Made by a program: the position numbers and the translations under genes
The notes under the pieces: model-generated
Databases searched by the model: none
What the model was told of the DNA's origin: nothing
Seen by the model: the letters and a program-made list of their open reading frames with translations, nothing else
Shown: positions 1 through 7,684 of the stretch, one piece after another
Position numbering within the stretch: the stretch's first letter is position 1
How the letters are laid out: every line of letters begins with the position of its first letter
DNA from: a virus
IMG/VR virus record: IMGVR_UViG_3300023220_000091
Coordinates: 1 to 34,488 of that record
DNA length: 34,488 nucleotides
Direction: 5' to 3' (one strand)

Positions 1-420
1 GGAACAAGATCAAGAGCAGAATACGAACACATTGTTGATAGCTCTGGTGAATTCAATGTCATAACTAGAATAGTATCAAAAATAGAAGGTAACGGCGGTT
101 CGGGCGGTGCTGGTTATGTTGGTGGGCTTGGTGGTGATCGAGGCATCATATCGTTTACATTCACCCCTGATGATCCGCCGCCGGATCAAACAACTAGAAC
201 CACAGGTCAAACCGTGATATCAGTTAATGGTCAAGACGGTAGCGTTGGTGGTCCTGGTGTTGTTGGGTCAATATCAGGCGGAGAGTTCGGTGAGGCAGGT
301 GAAGACGCGCCACTAAATACATTGGGCGGCAATCCTGGCCTGGCAATCGTGACTAATGGCAACGCTGTCGTAATCACATCAGGCAACAACCCATTAAATA
401 TTAAAGGAGCAATAGTATAA
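1..420 (+). CDS. Glycine-rich tail-tip/fibre protein, C-terminal end (partial)
   Basis: The frame is open from the first base, so the gene starts outside the window; about 139 residues are visible. The fragment is rich in glycine runs such as GGSGGAG and GGLGG and has a proline patch (PDDPPPD). This composition is typical of the C-terminal, receptor-facing part of phage tail-tip or fibre proteins. Its stop codon overlaps the start of the following tailspike gene by one base (TAATG), so the two are translationally coupled. The function is inferred from composition and position; no catalytic motif is visible. A Met codon does not occur early in the visible part, so an internal start would be arbitrary. 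Confidence 0.6.
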   Translation, partial: GTRSRAEYEHIVDSSGEFNVITRIVSKIEGNGGSGGAGYVGGLGGDRGIISFTFTPDDPPPDQTTRTTGQTVISVNGQDGSVGGPGVVGSISGGEFGEAGEDAPLNTLGGNPGLAIVTNGNAVVITSGNNPLNIKGAIV

Positions 421-2681
421 TGGCTTTAAGTAAATTCATTGTGACAGTGTTTACAAAAACTGATGCGCCAAATAATGTTTTACCAAATGCTCCCATTGAG
501 ATTAGAGATAGGAAGGCAGACGGGACGAGTGATGCATTATCATTAATATTTTCAGATTCAGCAGGAACAATACCGATAACTCAGACAGGCGCAACAACTG
601 ATAATTTGGGTCAATTTAAATTTTTTGGCAAAAACGACAATTATAATGCAGAATTTGACAACAACGGCACACCAGTTGTTTTAGCCATTAGTCCGACGGT
701 AAACCAAAGAACAGACAGATTAAACCCAGACACGTTAGCAATTGCTATAGCAGATGACAGATTACAGTTAGACGATGTTTTGCTCGTAGCGGAGCACACA
801 TTAGGGAAGGGCGGCGGCGGCACGTGGGTCACGGTCTTACTATCTACCGTTACGGCTAACACTTTTGACATCGTGGCCTCCACCGGGGTTTCGGTTGGTG
901 CTGGTGCCCTAGCGTTAGTTTACCGGCCGGTTGGTTTCATATCTGCGGACGCCGTCGGCTTTATACCCGACGGGACCGATCGCGCGGACGCATACGCTGC
1001 GGCGCTGGACTTAGCTATAGCAACAGGGTTGCCTTTAGAGATCGGGGTTTCGACTCCTGCTTTAAAATACAAAATCGGGTCAAGAGTCCACCGGGTTGGC
1101 GTTTCGGGTCTTGTAATTAGAGGCCAAGGGTTTAACACCCTTATCGACTGTGCGGTTGCCGGGGACAACGTTCTATCTTTTAACGCTGGCACAGCCATAG
1201 ACATTTCAGGGCTAAACCTAGATCTAACAAATACTTCCAGCGGCAACAGTTTCCAAGGTTCTGGCATATTTATGATTGGATGTAACAAATGTAAAGTCAA
1301 ACATAATTATGGAAAGAATGGTAAACGCTCTCTAGTTATGTTTCAGGACACCACTGATAGTGAGATTATCGCAAATGTGGTCGACGGCTCAACAGTCCCA
1401 TTTAATGAAACGTCAACAGACTGGGGTACTGCGCTCGCGCTAGTAGATAGTAGCTCTAGAAATAAAGTCCTTAACAACTATATTAAAAGCAACGCCACCG
1501 GTATAGAAATGCAGTCCATAAACCTAGGGACTAACCCAAAGGATAATGTTGTAGATAATAACATTATCGAAGATAGTTATGTATACGCAATATTGGCTTA
1601 TAGAGTGAATAACGCTGACGGTGCAGACAATAATACTATAACTAACAATCACATTCTTGGCGTAAGAGGTTCGATACTTAACGTAGCTGCGGGAAATTTA
1701 TCTTTTGGAGCTGGTATTTATATCCAAGGCGCGAAACATTGTGATGTATCGCATAATAACATACAAGATACAAACCAAGACACAGACGCAGAAACGTTAG
1801 CGCCTGGTGCTATAGGTGTAACTAATACAACACAGTGCACAGTCTCAAACAACACAATTTTATCTCCAAATTGGTACGGCATAGCGATCTTTGATCCTTT
1901 AAGTAACGGCGTATCTAACGGGATAACCGGAGTAGAAGATAATACTATTGAAGCTCCTGTCAAGGCTGGTATCTTTTTAAAAGATCGTAATGATGTAAAC
2001 GTGACCGGTAACAAAGTAAGGAATGGTTTAGCTCAAGCGATTTTAGTTAGGTCCACTTCCAAACCCAACTCTAGTAATATTGAAATAGTAGATAGTAAAA
2101 TAAATAATATGGGGGCCTCAGGCATCGATGCTGACCTATTAAGAGATAGTACGGTTGATACAAATAACGTCCGAGACTGTACTGTATCTTGTATAGCTAT
2201 AAGTGACTCAGCAAGAACCAGTGCCGATACTAACAAGCTTAGGGGCGGCACGGTTCGAGGGTTACACATAGATGCTACGTGTAATGACATGAGTGCAATA
2301 GGAAATAAAATATCTAACTCCGGCGTGGCGTTACTTCTTCAAGGGCCTACTATTGAAAGAGATACTATATTTAATGGAAACACTACAGACTACTCAGGGG
2401 AGTGGACGCCCGGATCAGATGACGATGGAACTGCGACGCCTAATGTAATACATAAGCGTTTCATCAGATTAGTAGCAGGCTCTAATATTACGAACTTACT
2501 AAATGGCGTACCGGGACAGACGATCTACTTCTACGCATCAGCAGCAAGAACCCTTGTCAATAACGCAGCAATACTTAGGTTGGATGGTAGTGTTAACTTT
2601 GTGATGGCTGTTGGCGATACCCTAAGTCTTATTAAAAACACCGACGGACGATGGGACGAAACAGGAAGAAAGTTATTCTAA
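420..2681 (+). CDS. Tailspike/tail fibre with parallel beta-helix
   Basis: A 753-residue protein. Residues about 1-120 look like a small beta-rich, head-proximal domain. From about residue 180 to 660 there are repeated Asn-rich turns (NNTITNN, GNKVRN, SNNTI, GNKISN) typical of right-handed parallel beta-helices of the pectate-lyase/tailspike fold, as in depolymerase spikes. The last 70 residues read as a C-terminal capping or trimerisation segment. It would bind, and perhaps cleave, host surface polysaccharide. No catalytic residues can be assigned from sequence alone. It is the last gene before the convergent leftward operon. Bases about 790-1180 look more GC-rich than the flanks, which suggests domain exchange. 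Confidence 0.8.
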   Translation: MALSKFIVTVFTKTDAPNNVLPNAPIEIRDRKADGTSDALSLIFSDSAGTIPITQTGATTDNLGQFKFFGKNDNYNAEFDNNGTPVVLAISPTVNQRTDRLNPDTLAIAIADDRLQLDDVLLVAEHTLGKGGGGTWVTVLLSTVTANTFDIVASTGVSVGAGALALVYRPVGFISADAVGFIPDGTDRADAYAAALDLAIATGLPLEIGVSTPALKYKIGSRVHRVGVSGLVIRGQGFNTLIDCAVAGDNVLSFNAGTAIDISGLNLDLTNTSSGNSFQGSGIFMIGCNKCKVKHNYGKNGKRSLVMFQDTTDSEIIANVVDGSTVPFNETSTDWGTALALVDSSSRNKVLNNYIKSNATGIEMQSINLGTNPKDNVVDNNIIEDSYVYAILAYRVNNADGADNNTITNNHILGVRGSILNVAAGNLSFGAGIYIQGAKHCDVSHNNIQDTNQDTDAETLAPGAIGVTNTTQCTVSNNTILSPNWYGIAIFDPLSNGVSNGITGVEDNTIEAPVKAGIFLKDRNDVNVTGNKVRNGLAQAILVRSTSKPNSSNIEIVDSKINNMGASGIDADLLRDSTVDTNNVRDCTVSCIAISDSARTSADTNKLRGGTVRGLHIDATCNDMSAIGNKISNSGVALLLQGPTIERDTIFNGNTTDYSGEWTPGSDDDGTATPNVIHKRFIRLVAGSNITNLLNGVPGQTIYFYASAARTLVNNAAILRLDGSVNFVMAVGDTLSLIKNTDGRWDETGRKLF

Positions 2682-2683
2682 AG

Positions 2684-2720
2684 TAAAGCCCTCTTAACGG
2701 AGGGCTAATCACTTTAGTGA
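2684..2720. terminator. Bidirectional terminator between convergent operons
   Basis: A 7-bp stem (2687-2693 with 2700-2706, AGCCCTC/GAGGGCT, 6-base loop) is followed by a second hairpin, ATCACT-TT-AGTGAT. Read leftward, the first stem is followed by a moderately U-rich tail (TTTACTTT), which suits termination of the minus-strand operon. The rightward U-tract is poor. The position is exactly between the tailspike stop and the last leftward gene. Confidence 0.55.
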
Positions 2721-2722
2721 TG

Positions 2723-2941
2723 TTAATTTAAAGATCGCTGATGAGTAATGAGGCAGCTTAAGTTTTCGGGGCTTAACTTGGCAACTCCCCAATATTGCCC
2801 AGTCCCCAATACAAAAGTGTGCAAATATAAGTCATCTTCACCAACAACCATAAATCTTGTTGGTGAATCTTTGTAGCCTAAAACATCACCGGCATTATAT
2901 TTTGTATCATTTTCTGGTTCGTGCTTTATTAGTATATCCAT
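2723..2941 (-). CDS. Small hypothetical protein, last gene of leftward operon
   Basis: A 72-residue acidic, soluble protein with no recognised family. The start has a good GGAG Shine-Dalgarno. Just upstream (2953-2966) is a 5-bp hairpin, GCGCC-cgta-GGCGC, between the preceding gene and this ribosome binding site; it may be an mRNA processing or stability element. This is the promoter-distal end of the long early operon, so it is probably an accessory host-takeover protein. That role is inferred from position only. Confidence 0.55.
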   Translation of the reverse strand: MDILIKHEPENDTKYNAGDVLGYKDSPTRFMVVGEDDLYLHTFVLGTGQYWGVAKLSPENLSCLITHQRSLN

Positions 2942-2975
2942 CTTATTCTCCTGCGCCCGTAGGCGCGTTAGTTAA

Positions 2976-3215
2976 TTAATCAATAAATCCTAACTTTCTA
3001 CCAGCATCAAGAAACAACTGTTTAGCCATGCCGTTCTCGCTTTCTATATCATCGCAAGCCTGATTTAGTTTGTTGGCTAAGTCTCTAGCGTGTTCAACAC
3101 TATACATTTTCCCGTTTGTAAATCCGTTATGCAACGTTTTTACTGTTATTCTTAATCCGTTTTCTCGTTTCCATTCGCTTTGTTCTATTTTTACCTCTGG
3201 CTTTCTGTCAATCAT
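2976..3215 (-). CDS. Small hypothetical protein
   Basis: A 79-residue charged protein with no recognised domain. A clear AGGAG Shine-Dalgarno precedes the ATG. The sequence looks alpha/beta: a strand-rich N-terminal half (VKIEQSEW, LRITVKTL) is followed by a helix around residues 45-70. An intergenic hairpin lies upstream of it (about 3255-3266, GCCCT-aa-AGGGT with one G-U). Codon use matches its neighbours. The function is unknown. Confidence 0.55.
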   Translation of the reverse strand: MIDRKPEVKIEQSEWKRENGLRITVKTLHNGFTNGKMYSVEHARDLANKLNQACDDIESENGMAKQLFLDAGRKLGFID

Positions 3216-3269
3216 TTTATTCTCCTATTATTTTTTGACATGATTATGCCTTTGGCCCTAAAGGGTCAG

Positions 3270-3470
3270 TTAGCAATAATTTAATGGGTTCGGCTTTCTA
3301 CAAACCAACTCGAATTCTTCTGGGTTATTCAAGGTAAATTTATCATCGACTGAATTTTCACCGCCACTCCCGCCTAAATCAATACTCGCAACGACTAAGT
3401 TTTTCCTCCAATCGCTAACGACATCACCGATTTTAGGTGTTATTTTGGAATCTTTATAGTATCTATTCAT
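3270..3470 (-). CDS. Small hypothetical protein
   Basis: The ATG at 3470 is chosen because a GGGGAAGG ribosome binding site precedes it. An upstream in-frame TTG at 3527 has no such site and would overlap the preceding gene. The product is 66 residues, with a beta-rich KIGDVVSDW segment and a glycine patch (GGSGGE). No family is recognised. It follows the DUF1064 gene closely. Confidence 0.5.
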   Translation of the reverse strand: MNRYYKDSKITPKIGDVVSDWRKNLVVASIDLGGSGGENSVDDKFTLNNPEEFELVCRKPNPLNYC

Positions 3471-3507
3471 AATCCTTCCCCATATGCTAGGTGTAATTTT
3501 AAACACC

Positions 3508-3816
3508 TTACGTTTCAAATATATCAAAACCGTAAATAGCCTTAATCATTTTCTTTTTCAGGTTATATACGGGAGTTTTCATCCCCTTTACATCCTCGAC
3601 AACGGTTTTTCCGTCTTGAATATATTGAAAGTCTGCTTTGTAAAACCCAATTTTGGTACCGTTAACAATAAGGTCGAATTTTGGCTGAAGACTTAGATCC
3701 GATATATGCCCGGCCTTTTGCAATAACACCAAGGAGCGATATCTTGCCGCCTCTTTTTTTGAATCAAACTTTATGCCGTCGACCGTTGTTTTTATTGCTC
3801 CGTATTTATTTCTCAT
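3508..3816 (-). CDS. DUF1064 family phage protein (nuclease-fold candidate)
   Basis: A 102-residue protein beginning with the hallmark MRNKYGAIKT, followed by DGIKFDSKKEAARY (residues 13-26). It continues with the FDLIV.....YKADFQY.....VVEDVKG pattern ending near residue 78. The charged residues in these strands (E21, D62, E73/D74, K76) match the layout of restriction-endonuclease-like folds, and DUF1064 proteins are common in phage replication and recombination blocks. Its stop lies downstream of the HNH gene, with which it shares a 4-base ATGA overlap. The biochemical role of the family is not established; nuclease activity is an inference. Confidence 0.8.
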   Translation of the reverse strand: MRNKYGAIKTTVDGIKFDSKKEAARYRSLVLLQKAGHISDLSLQPKFDLIVNGTKIGFYKADFQYIQDGKTVVEDVKGMKTPVYNLKKKMIKAIYGFDIFET

Positions 3817-4178
3817 CTTCTTGTGTCCATTATTGCGTCGATAACATCTTGGCCGAATGGCAATTCAGTTCCATGCTCAACCATCGATTCAATCATCTCT
3901 TTGAATAATTCGGATTGAAGGCCAAACTTATCTGTAAACGCATGCTTATGATGAGTCACGCAGCATGGATGGTTACTATTAACGTCGTGTAAATCAACCG
4001 GCAGCGGCAGGATAAACCAATGACCAATCGCTACCTTGTTGCGCTTTAGCTTTCGACCACCAATATGATGGAGTTGGAAATCATACCACATATTTGACAG
4101 CATCCAGTGATTAAAACCAACCTCTTGATACCACTCAGCAATATCGGTCATCCATTGTTTTTGCGATGCTGTAGTCAT
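3813..4178 (-). CDS. HNH/Ref-like nuclease
   Basis: A 121-residue protein. The central region has a LHHIGGRK motif (residues 36-43), then IGHWFILPLP, LHD, a CC pair and THHKHAF near residues 75-80. This His-rich order resembles the metal-binding core of P1 Ref/HNH-type nucleases used in phage recombination. It overlaps both neighbours by ATGA junctions, so it is part of a tightly coupled cassette with the upstream unknown gene and the DUF1064 gene. The nuclease call rests on pattern recognition of the His motifs; the exact subfamily is uncertain. Confidence 0.65.
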   Translation of the reverse strand: MTTASQKQWMTDIAEWYQEVGFNHWMLSNMWYDFQLHHIGGRKLKRNKVAIGHWFILPLPVDLHDVNSNHPCCVTHHKHAFTDKFGLQSELFKEMIESMVEHGTELPFGQDVIDAIMDTRR

Positions 4179-4645
4179 TTATTTTGCTCCTGTTCTAGTT
4201 GTGAATATTCAGAATCTCTAGGCTTAAAAAGAGTTATACCCTTTTCGCTCGCCCAAATTTCATGCTTAAATAATGCGTTAAACCGTTCACCTTTGGTTGC
4301 GGCCCTCATTCCGTCGTGGGCTTTCTTGGCCCAGCTAAGACGAACCCCATCAGCATCAACACCTAAGTGCTGACTGGTAAAGAGTTCGTGTGCATCACCT
4401 TTGTTAAATGGACGTTTACCATAATGTTCACCATTAGCACCAATCATTAAAGGCATGGTTACACCATTGCCAGCCATAAACTTAGCGGTAGAAGACATCC
4501 AAGCGCGCCAAAGCTTAGCTAGCCCCCACTTACCAGTGTCACCGCTTTGTGTTGTGACTATGATAACAGGGTTAGTCTCAAGCTCATCTTGAGCCAACTC
4601 AATGAAATCCTGAAAGCTATGCTTGGTTAATGTGTAATCTTTCAT
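4175..4645 (-). CDS. Conserved-looking phage protein of unknown function
   Basis: A 156-residue protein. After an N-terminal helix come a hydrophobic strand (PVIIVTT), a KLWRAWMSSTAKFMAGNG segment (residues 43-60) and a DAHELFTSQHLG segment near residue 83. The position, and the short strand followed by a LWRAW helix, recall NinB/Orf recombination proteins, but I cannot confirm that assignment. It overlaps the gene before it by ATGA and the Ref-like gene after it, so it probably works with the nuclease pair. It is cytoplasmic; no membrane segment is seen. Confidence 0.6.
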   Translation of the reverse strand: MKDYTLTKHSFQDFIELAQDELETNPVIIVTTQSGDTGKWGLAKLWRAWMSSTAKFMAGNGVTMPLMIGANGEHYGKRPFNKGDAHELFTSQHLGVDADGVRLSWAKKAHDGMRAATKGERFNALFKHEIWASEKGITLFKPRDSEYSQLEQEQNK

Positions 4646-4731
4646 CTTTTGCCGCGCCTTTGTATTTCCGCTATTGCATTGTCGAGTCGATGGGCTAAAA
4701 ACATGTTCTCATGCTCTAGGTCTTTTACCAT
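4642..4731 (-). CDS. Possible reinitiated 29-residue product of the interrupted gene
   Basis: Downstream of the in-frame UGA an ATG at 4731 is preceded by GAGGAG about 9 bases upstream. It would give a 29-residue charged helical peptide starting MVKDLEHENM. Its TGA overlaps the ATG of the next gene, so translation here could keep the coupling of the downstream genes. The site may simply be internal to the once-longer gene. Confidence 0.35.
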   Translation of the reverse strand: MVKDLEHENMFLAHRLDNAIAEIQRRGKR

Positions 4732-4845
4732 CTTAACTAGCTCCTCTTTATTAACATCAAGAAAATTGCCTCAGCATGACTTCTTTATTATATCGCTGGC
4801 CTTCATGCCTTCATTTTTAATTTGTATTTCGGTTGCTTTCGACAT
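4642..4845 (-). pseudogene. Small gene interrupted by an in-frame UGA
   Basis: Starting at ATG 4845, the frame reads 24 codons to ...DIIKKSC, then a TGA at 4771-4773. The same frame then runs on without another stop for 42 codons to the ATGA junction with the next gene. Post-stop residues include VNKEELVKMVKDLEHEN and AIAEIQRR, good charged helix sequence. An uninterrupted product would be 67 residues, and TGG (Trp) to TGA is a one-base change. Either the gene is broken, UGA is read through, or only the downstream part is made from the internal start. UGA is a normal stop elsewhere in the window. Confidence 0.55.
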
Positions 4846-4879
4846 AAGATTAAACTCCACCTGTTAATGTTAGCCCTTT

Positions 4880-4905
4880 GCCCACCCTCACGAGTGGGCT
4901 TTTTT
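4880..4905 (+). terminator. Rightward intrinsic terminator inside the leftward operon
   Basis: The stem GCCCAC (4880-4885) pairs with GTGGGC (4894-4899), with an 8-base loop, and is followed by six T on the plus strand. The genes here are on the minus strand and the U-tract is on the antisense side, so it should stop rightward (antisense) transcription. Confidence 0.6.
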
Positions 4906-5077
4906 AATTTGAATCATCAGTAATTATATCTTCATAAGTTATTTTAGTATTGTGCTTCTCGCGCCAGTTAGGGATATATTTGTCTAACCATTCTCGAGCT
5001 TTGATATCGGTTTTTAGTCCGTTTTTACGGAGATAAGTAACCAACTCGCTTATTTCATCGCCTGATTTTAATTGCAT
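4904..5077 (-). CDS. Small hypothetical protein
   Basis: A 57-residue protein starting MQLKSGDEISEL and ending ITDDSN. It overlaps the end of the preceding gene by 10 bases, and its TAA merges into the A-run of the antisense terminator. Residues about 5-35 suggest a short helical domain (ISELVTYLRKNG, then DIKAREWLDKY). No family is recognised. It is too short for many gene finders, but codon use and tight packing support it. Confidence 0.6.
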   Translation of the reverse strand: MQLKSGDEISELVTYLRKNGLKTDIKAREWLDKYIPNWREKHNTKITYEDIITDDSN

Positions 5078-5307
5078 GGCTTAACAACCGAGCTGATAAC
5101 CAAAACACTTAAAGTGCCTGATTTACTTAACTGGGCCCAACCTGAAAGTCCCGAAGTGTTATCATTGCCGTAAGCGCAATCATTCCAATCTGAACCGTAT
5201 GTATTTAGCTGCTTATGCTTGATAAAATGTTCAACGCAACTATTACCAAACGATAGCATTTCTGGCGTTAAGTCCTGGCCTCTTGTTCTAATAATTACTT
5301 TTTTCAT
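5068..5307 (-). CDS. Hypothetical protein
   Basis: The ATG at 5307 is chosen because it follows an AGGAAAGTGGA ribosome binding site; an in-frame codon 39 bases upstream would overlap the previous gene. The product is 79 residues: a basic strand (KKVIIRTRG), a helical middle with Cys (CVEHFIKH), a Trp/Asn/Gly-rich stretch, and a hydrophobic C-terminal strand (LSVLVISSVV). No family is recognised. Confidence 0.55.
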   Translation of the reverse strand: MKKVIIRTRGQDLTPEMLSFGNSCVEHFIKHKQLNTYGSDWNDCAYGNDNTSGLSGWAQLSKSGTLSVLVISSVVKPCN

Positions 5308-5317
5308 TTCCACTTTC

Positions 5318-5857
5318 CTATTTATTAATGTTAACTGGTATACCAAATATTTTTATAACCTTGCCTAACTTTCTGCGCCTAACAGAGATAGAGCGAGCCT
5401 GATTCGATTCTTCGTTCGCTATCGCTTGGCATATCACGCACTGCCCAGTTTTTGCGCTTCTCCTTCTCACTGCAACATGGCCATTAACGCAAACCTTGCC
5501 GGTAAAATAATAATGCCCAATAGTCGCTGCTTGGTAAGTTGTCGGCAACCTTGCAATATATTCATCGGTAAAATAACGCCACGGTGCAGGTTTGTGGCCA
5601 TCACTTTTTCGCACATAAGGCCTTATATTTAGATGGCATAAATACTCGTCAACCGTTTCTTTAAAGCTCCGTATTTGAAAGCTGACATTGTTAGGCGTTA
5701 AGTTTAGCCGGGCGGCAACAGCCTTTGGCATTAATCCGTCAACGTGGCGCATTTTGTAAATTTTTATTTTGGCGTCGAGTTTGAATGATTCCTTAAATCG
5801 GTTTTCGCACCAATGCGCTAGACCGAAGTGATCGAGGTATTCGGTGTAATTGGTCAT
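5318..5857 (-). CDS. DNA-binding protein with HTH and zinc-knuckle motif
   Basis: A 179-residue protein. Residues about 40-70 (MPKAVAARLNLTPNNVSFQI) form a plausible helix-turn-helix. Residues about 118-145 carry TGKVCVNGHVAVRR followed by a CVIC pair. That Cys-x2-Gly-His...CxxC arrangement recurs in phage endonuclease-associated and DNA-binding proteins. The C-terminus is very basic (SVRRRKLGKVIKIF). The likely role is sequence-specific DNA binding, as a regulator or a nuclease accessory; I see no catalytic HNH core. A GGAGG ribosome binding site precedes the ATG. Confidence 0.6.
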   Translation of the reverse strand: MTNYTEYLDHFGLAHWCENRFKESFKLDAKIKIYKMRHVDGLMPKAVAARLNLTPNNVSFQIRSFKETVDEYLCHLNIRPYVRKSDGHKPAPWRYFTDEYIARLPTTYQAATIGHYYFTGKVCVNGHVAVRRRSAKTGQCVICQAIANEESNQARSISVRRRKLGKVIKIFGIPVNINK

Positions 5858-5908
5858 CTTCCCGCCCTCCGTGATTTAACTAACTGCGTAACAGCTCATT
5901 TTAGCCGC

Positions 5909-6142
5909 CTAGATTTGTTTGAGTGGTGGTAGTGATGACGGGTCAACACCTGTGGCAAGTAGCTCTTGACGTTCATCCCAAGCGACCTTGAACTTATCGC
6001 GACTATCACAGCCAAGCATTTTGTTAAAGCTGGTGATCATACCGCTTTGCTTCTTTGCCATTTTTTTAAGCGGCTCAACATCCTTCACCTTGTGGATGAT
6101 TGGCCCGGTCATACATATCATTGTTATATTTGCTAATAGCAT
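5909..6142 (-). CDS. Small hypothetical protein
   Basis: The ATG at 6142 sits one base after the stop of the preceding gene and has an AGGGGAA ribosome binding site; longer in-frame starts lie inside the upstream gene. The product is 77 residues, with a hydrophobic N-terminus (MLLANITMICM), a basic helix (PLKKMAKKQSG) and an acidic/hydrophobic end (SSLPPLKQI). The C-terminal FKVAWDERQELLATG helix is well formed. The function is unknown. Confidence 0.6.
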   Translation of the reverse strand: MLLANITMICMTGPIIHKVKDVEPLKKMAKKQSGMITSFNKMLGCDSRDKFKVAWDERQELLATGVDPSSLPPLKQI

Positions 6143-6143
6143 G

Positions 6144-6695
6144 TTATTCCCCTGTGTTTTGCTCTTTGAGTTTGTTATAAGCACCAGCATAATTGCTAAC
6201 ATCTTCCGCCTCATCACCATGACCATCCATAGCTTTAACGTTGATATAACTCTTTATGAACTCGTCAACAGCGTCAGCCTTAACGCTTGCTAGGTGTTGA
6301 TTTCTGGTTTTACTTAGTAATGAATCAAGGTTTTTATGGTAACCGCAATCAAACCAAAGCTGGCTCATATAGTCGTCGTTTTTGCTAATCATGGCTAGCA
6401 TATTTTCCTGCTCATTAACCATCGCCTTTAGCTCTGCGATTTCTTGTTGTTGCTCGGTGATAGTAACGCCCATTGATTTTGCATGAATTTCAATGCCGCG
6501 AATGCCTGTCTTTAGCTTACTAATCTCTAGTTGATTGGCGTCGTATGCGTTGATAGCGATAGTTGCCGCTCTTGCTTCTGGGTCGGTATCAAATTGGCCA
6601 ATAATTTTATCCCCATTGAATTTAATATCCTCATGAATCCCACTGTAATTAGCGCCCATAGGTAATTTAAAAATATCTTTCATTTTAATTGTCAT
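6144..6695 (-). CDS. Hypothetical coiled-coil protein
   Basis: The start at 6695 makes an ATGA overlap with the preceding gene and has a GGAG site 8 bases upstream, so it is preferred over the ATG 15 bases further up. The product has 183 residues, with a central heptad-like region (about residues 55-105: ITEQQQEIAELKAM, VNEQENML) predicting a coiled coil, and a helical tail. Similar proteins with an 'NAYDANQLEISKLK' style are frequent in phage accessory regions. Its function is unknown. Confidence 0.6.
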   Translation of the reverse strand: MTIKMKDIFKLPMGANYSGIHEDIKFNGDKIIGQFDTDPEARAATIAINAYDANQLEISKLKTGIRGIEIHAKSMGVTITEQQQEIAELKAMVNEQENMLAMISKNDDYMSQLWFDCGYHKNLDSLLSKTRNQHLASVKADAVDEFIKSYINVKAMDGHGDEAEDVSNYAGAYNKLKEQNTGE

Positions 6696-7081
6696 TTCGT
6701 TTCGCTCCATTGCCCGTTGAAAAACTCATAATGCGGCTTTTTATCTAAGCCAAGGTGGTAACGCATGTTTTGCCATTGCTGGCGACTGTAGCATTCAGCG
6801 AAACTTAAAGGGACAATCAAAAAATCAAACCCGCGCTCCATTTCGCTGCGTTTCCATACGTATCTATACTCATCGCCATCCCACTTATCAACATTAACCG
6901 CCAGCCACTCTAAATCTGTTTGCGGGATGAATTCGTGCTTTTCATAAAACGCATCTAGCGTCATCCTTTGTTGGGATTCAAATCTAGGATTTCTAAATCT
7001 AAGTAACCCGCCGCGATATATTCCCAAAGTAACCTTATCGTTTCCGTTATCCCAAACCTGCCCGACTCTTACTTTAATCAT
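6692..7081 (-). CDS. Hypothetical protein, paralogous to the gene at 19285
   Basis: The ATG at 7081 follows a GGAGAG site; an in-frame ATG four codons upstream is less well placed. The product has 129 residues. It begins with GQVWDNG and contains FIPQTDLEWLAVNVD (residues about 51-65) and YSRQQWQNMRYHLGLD near 97-112. The same three blocks, in the same order, occur in the first 130 residues of the rightward gene at 19285-20214. The WLAV.VD and MRY.LGLD blocks define a phage family whose function I do not know. Confidence 0.6.
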   Translation of the reverse strand: MIKVRVGQVWDNGNDKVTLGIYRGGLLRFRNPRFESQQRMTLDAFYEKHEFIPQTDLEWLAVNVDKWDGDEYRYVWKRSEMERGFDFLIVPLSFAECYSRQQWQNMRYHLGLDKKPHYEFFNGQWSETK

Positions 7082-7159
7082 TTCGCTCTCCACTTATTAA
7101 TTTAGTTTAATTTATATCACTTAGCTGATTAGCGGTATTAGACCATCGCCCAATTGACA

Positions 7160-7471
7160 TCAGTCTATTTCTGTGCGCCAAAGTCCACACCGGCTATTAT
7201 ATTTTTGCTCTGGCTTCTTGTTAACGAAACTACGTTTAACCTTTGGCTCAACAGGTTTTCGTTCGGTTCGATACTCACTAGCTATGGCGTTAAGATATTC
7301 GTTGGCATCGTCGCGCCCGGTGCCGCCCTCATTCCTTAGAAATAAATTCTCGTAATGGTTGCTTACTTCTCGACGCCTGGACTCGGGAATTACTTTCATT
7401 TTCTGAACAATCCAAGGTCGATCGGATTTACCGCGCCACTTATAAAATAGCGGTCTAATTAGTTTGTTCAT
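7160..7471 (-). CDS. Basic hypothetical protein downstream of dnaC
   Basis: A 103-residue, very basic protein (KWRGKSDRPW, PESRRREVSNHYE, KPKVKR-type stretches) with a helical centre, LNAIASEYR. The charge suggests nucleic-acid binding. It lies in the replication cluster four small steps after dnaC, so a replication accessory role is plausible but unproven. About 75 bases of non-coding, AT-rich DNA separate it from the next gene; I see only short direct AT repeats there. No family is recognised. Confidence 0.5.
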   Translation of the reverse strand: MNKLIRPLFYKWRGKSDRPWIVQKMKVIPESRRREVSNHYENLFLRNEGGTGRDDANEYLNAIASEYRTERKPVEPKVKRSFVNKKPEQKYNSRCGLWRTEID

Positions 7472-7477
7472 TTCAAA

Positions 7478-7678
7478 TCATCCGTTGTTAGTTTCTAGCT
7501 CTTTTAATATTCTCACTAGTTCGGGATCCATAGTGACCATTTGGTTAGGTTCCATTAGCGAGTGCTTAATGATAGTTATGCGGCCATAAAACATTTCAGT
7601 TGAAGTGCTTGCGACATTCAATTTTGACTTGATTAACTCAAATGCTTTAGCCCCTGCGAATATCTTATTTTTAAACAT
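7478..7678 (-). CDS. Small hypothetical protein in the replication cluster
   Basis: A 66-residue protein starting seven bases after the dnaC stop, with an AGGGG site overlapping that gene's end. The first half is basic and helical (AGAKAFELIKSKL); the middle is beta-like (YGRITIIKH); the end is an acidic helix (PELVRILKELE). No recognised family. The spacing suggests translation coupled to the helicase loader. Confidence 0.55.
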   Translation of the reverse strand: MFKNKIFAGAKAFELIKSKLNVASTSTEMFYGRITIIKHSLMEPNQMVTMDPELVRILKELETNNG

Positions 7679-7684
7679 AATTAT

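Noticed and set aside
641-2290. Minus-strand frames opposite the tailspike gene
   Set aside because: They mirror the strong plus-strand beta-helix gene, lack ribosome binding sites and have unnatural composition.
4771-4845. UGA as selenocysteine codon
   Set aside because: No hairpin of bacterial SECIS type directly follows the UGA, and a Cys already precedes it. A nonsense change or readthrough is simpler.
4649-4867. Plus-strand 72-codon frame
   Set aside because: It is opposite the interrupted small gene and lies in a wholly leftward cluster; no ribosome binding site.
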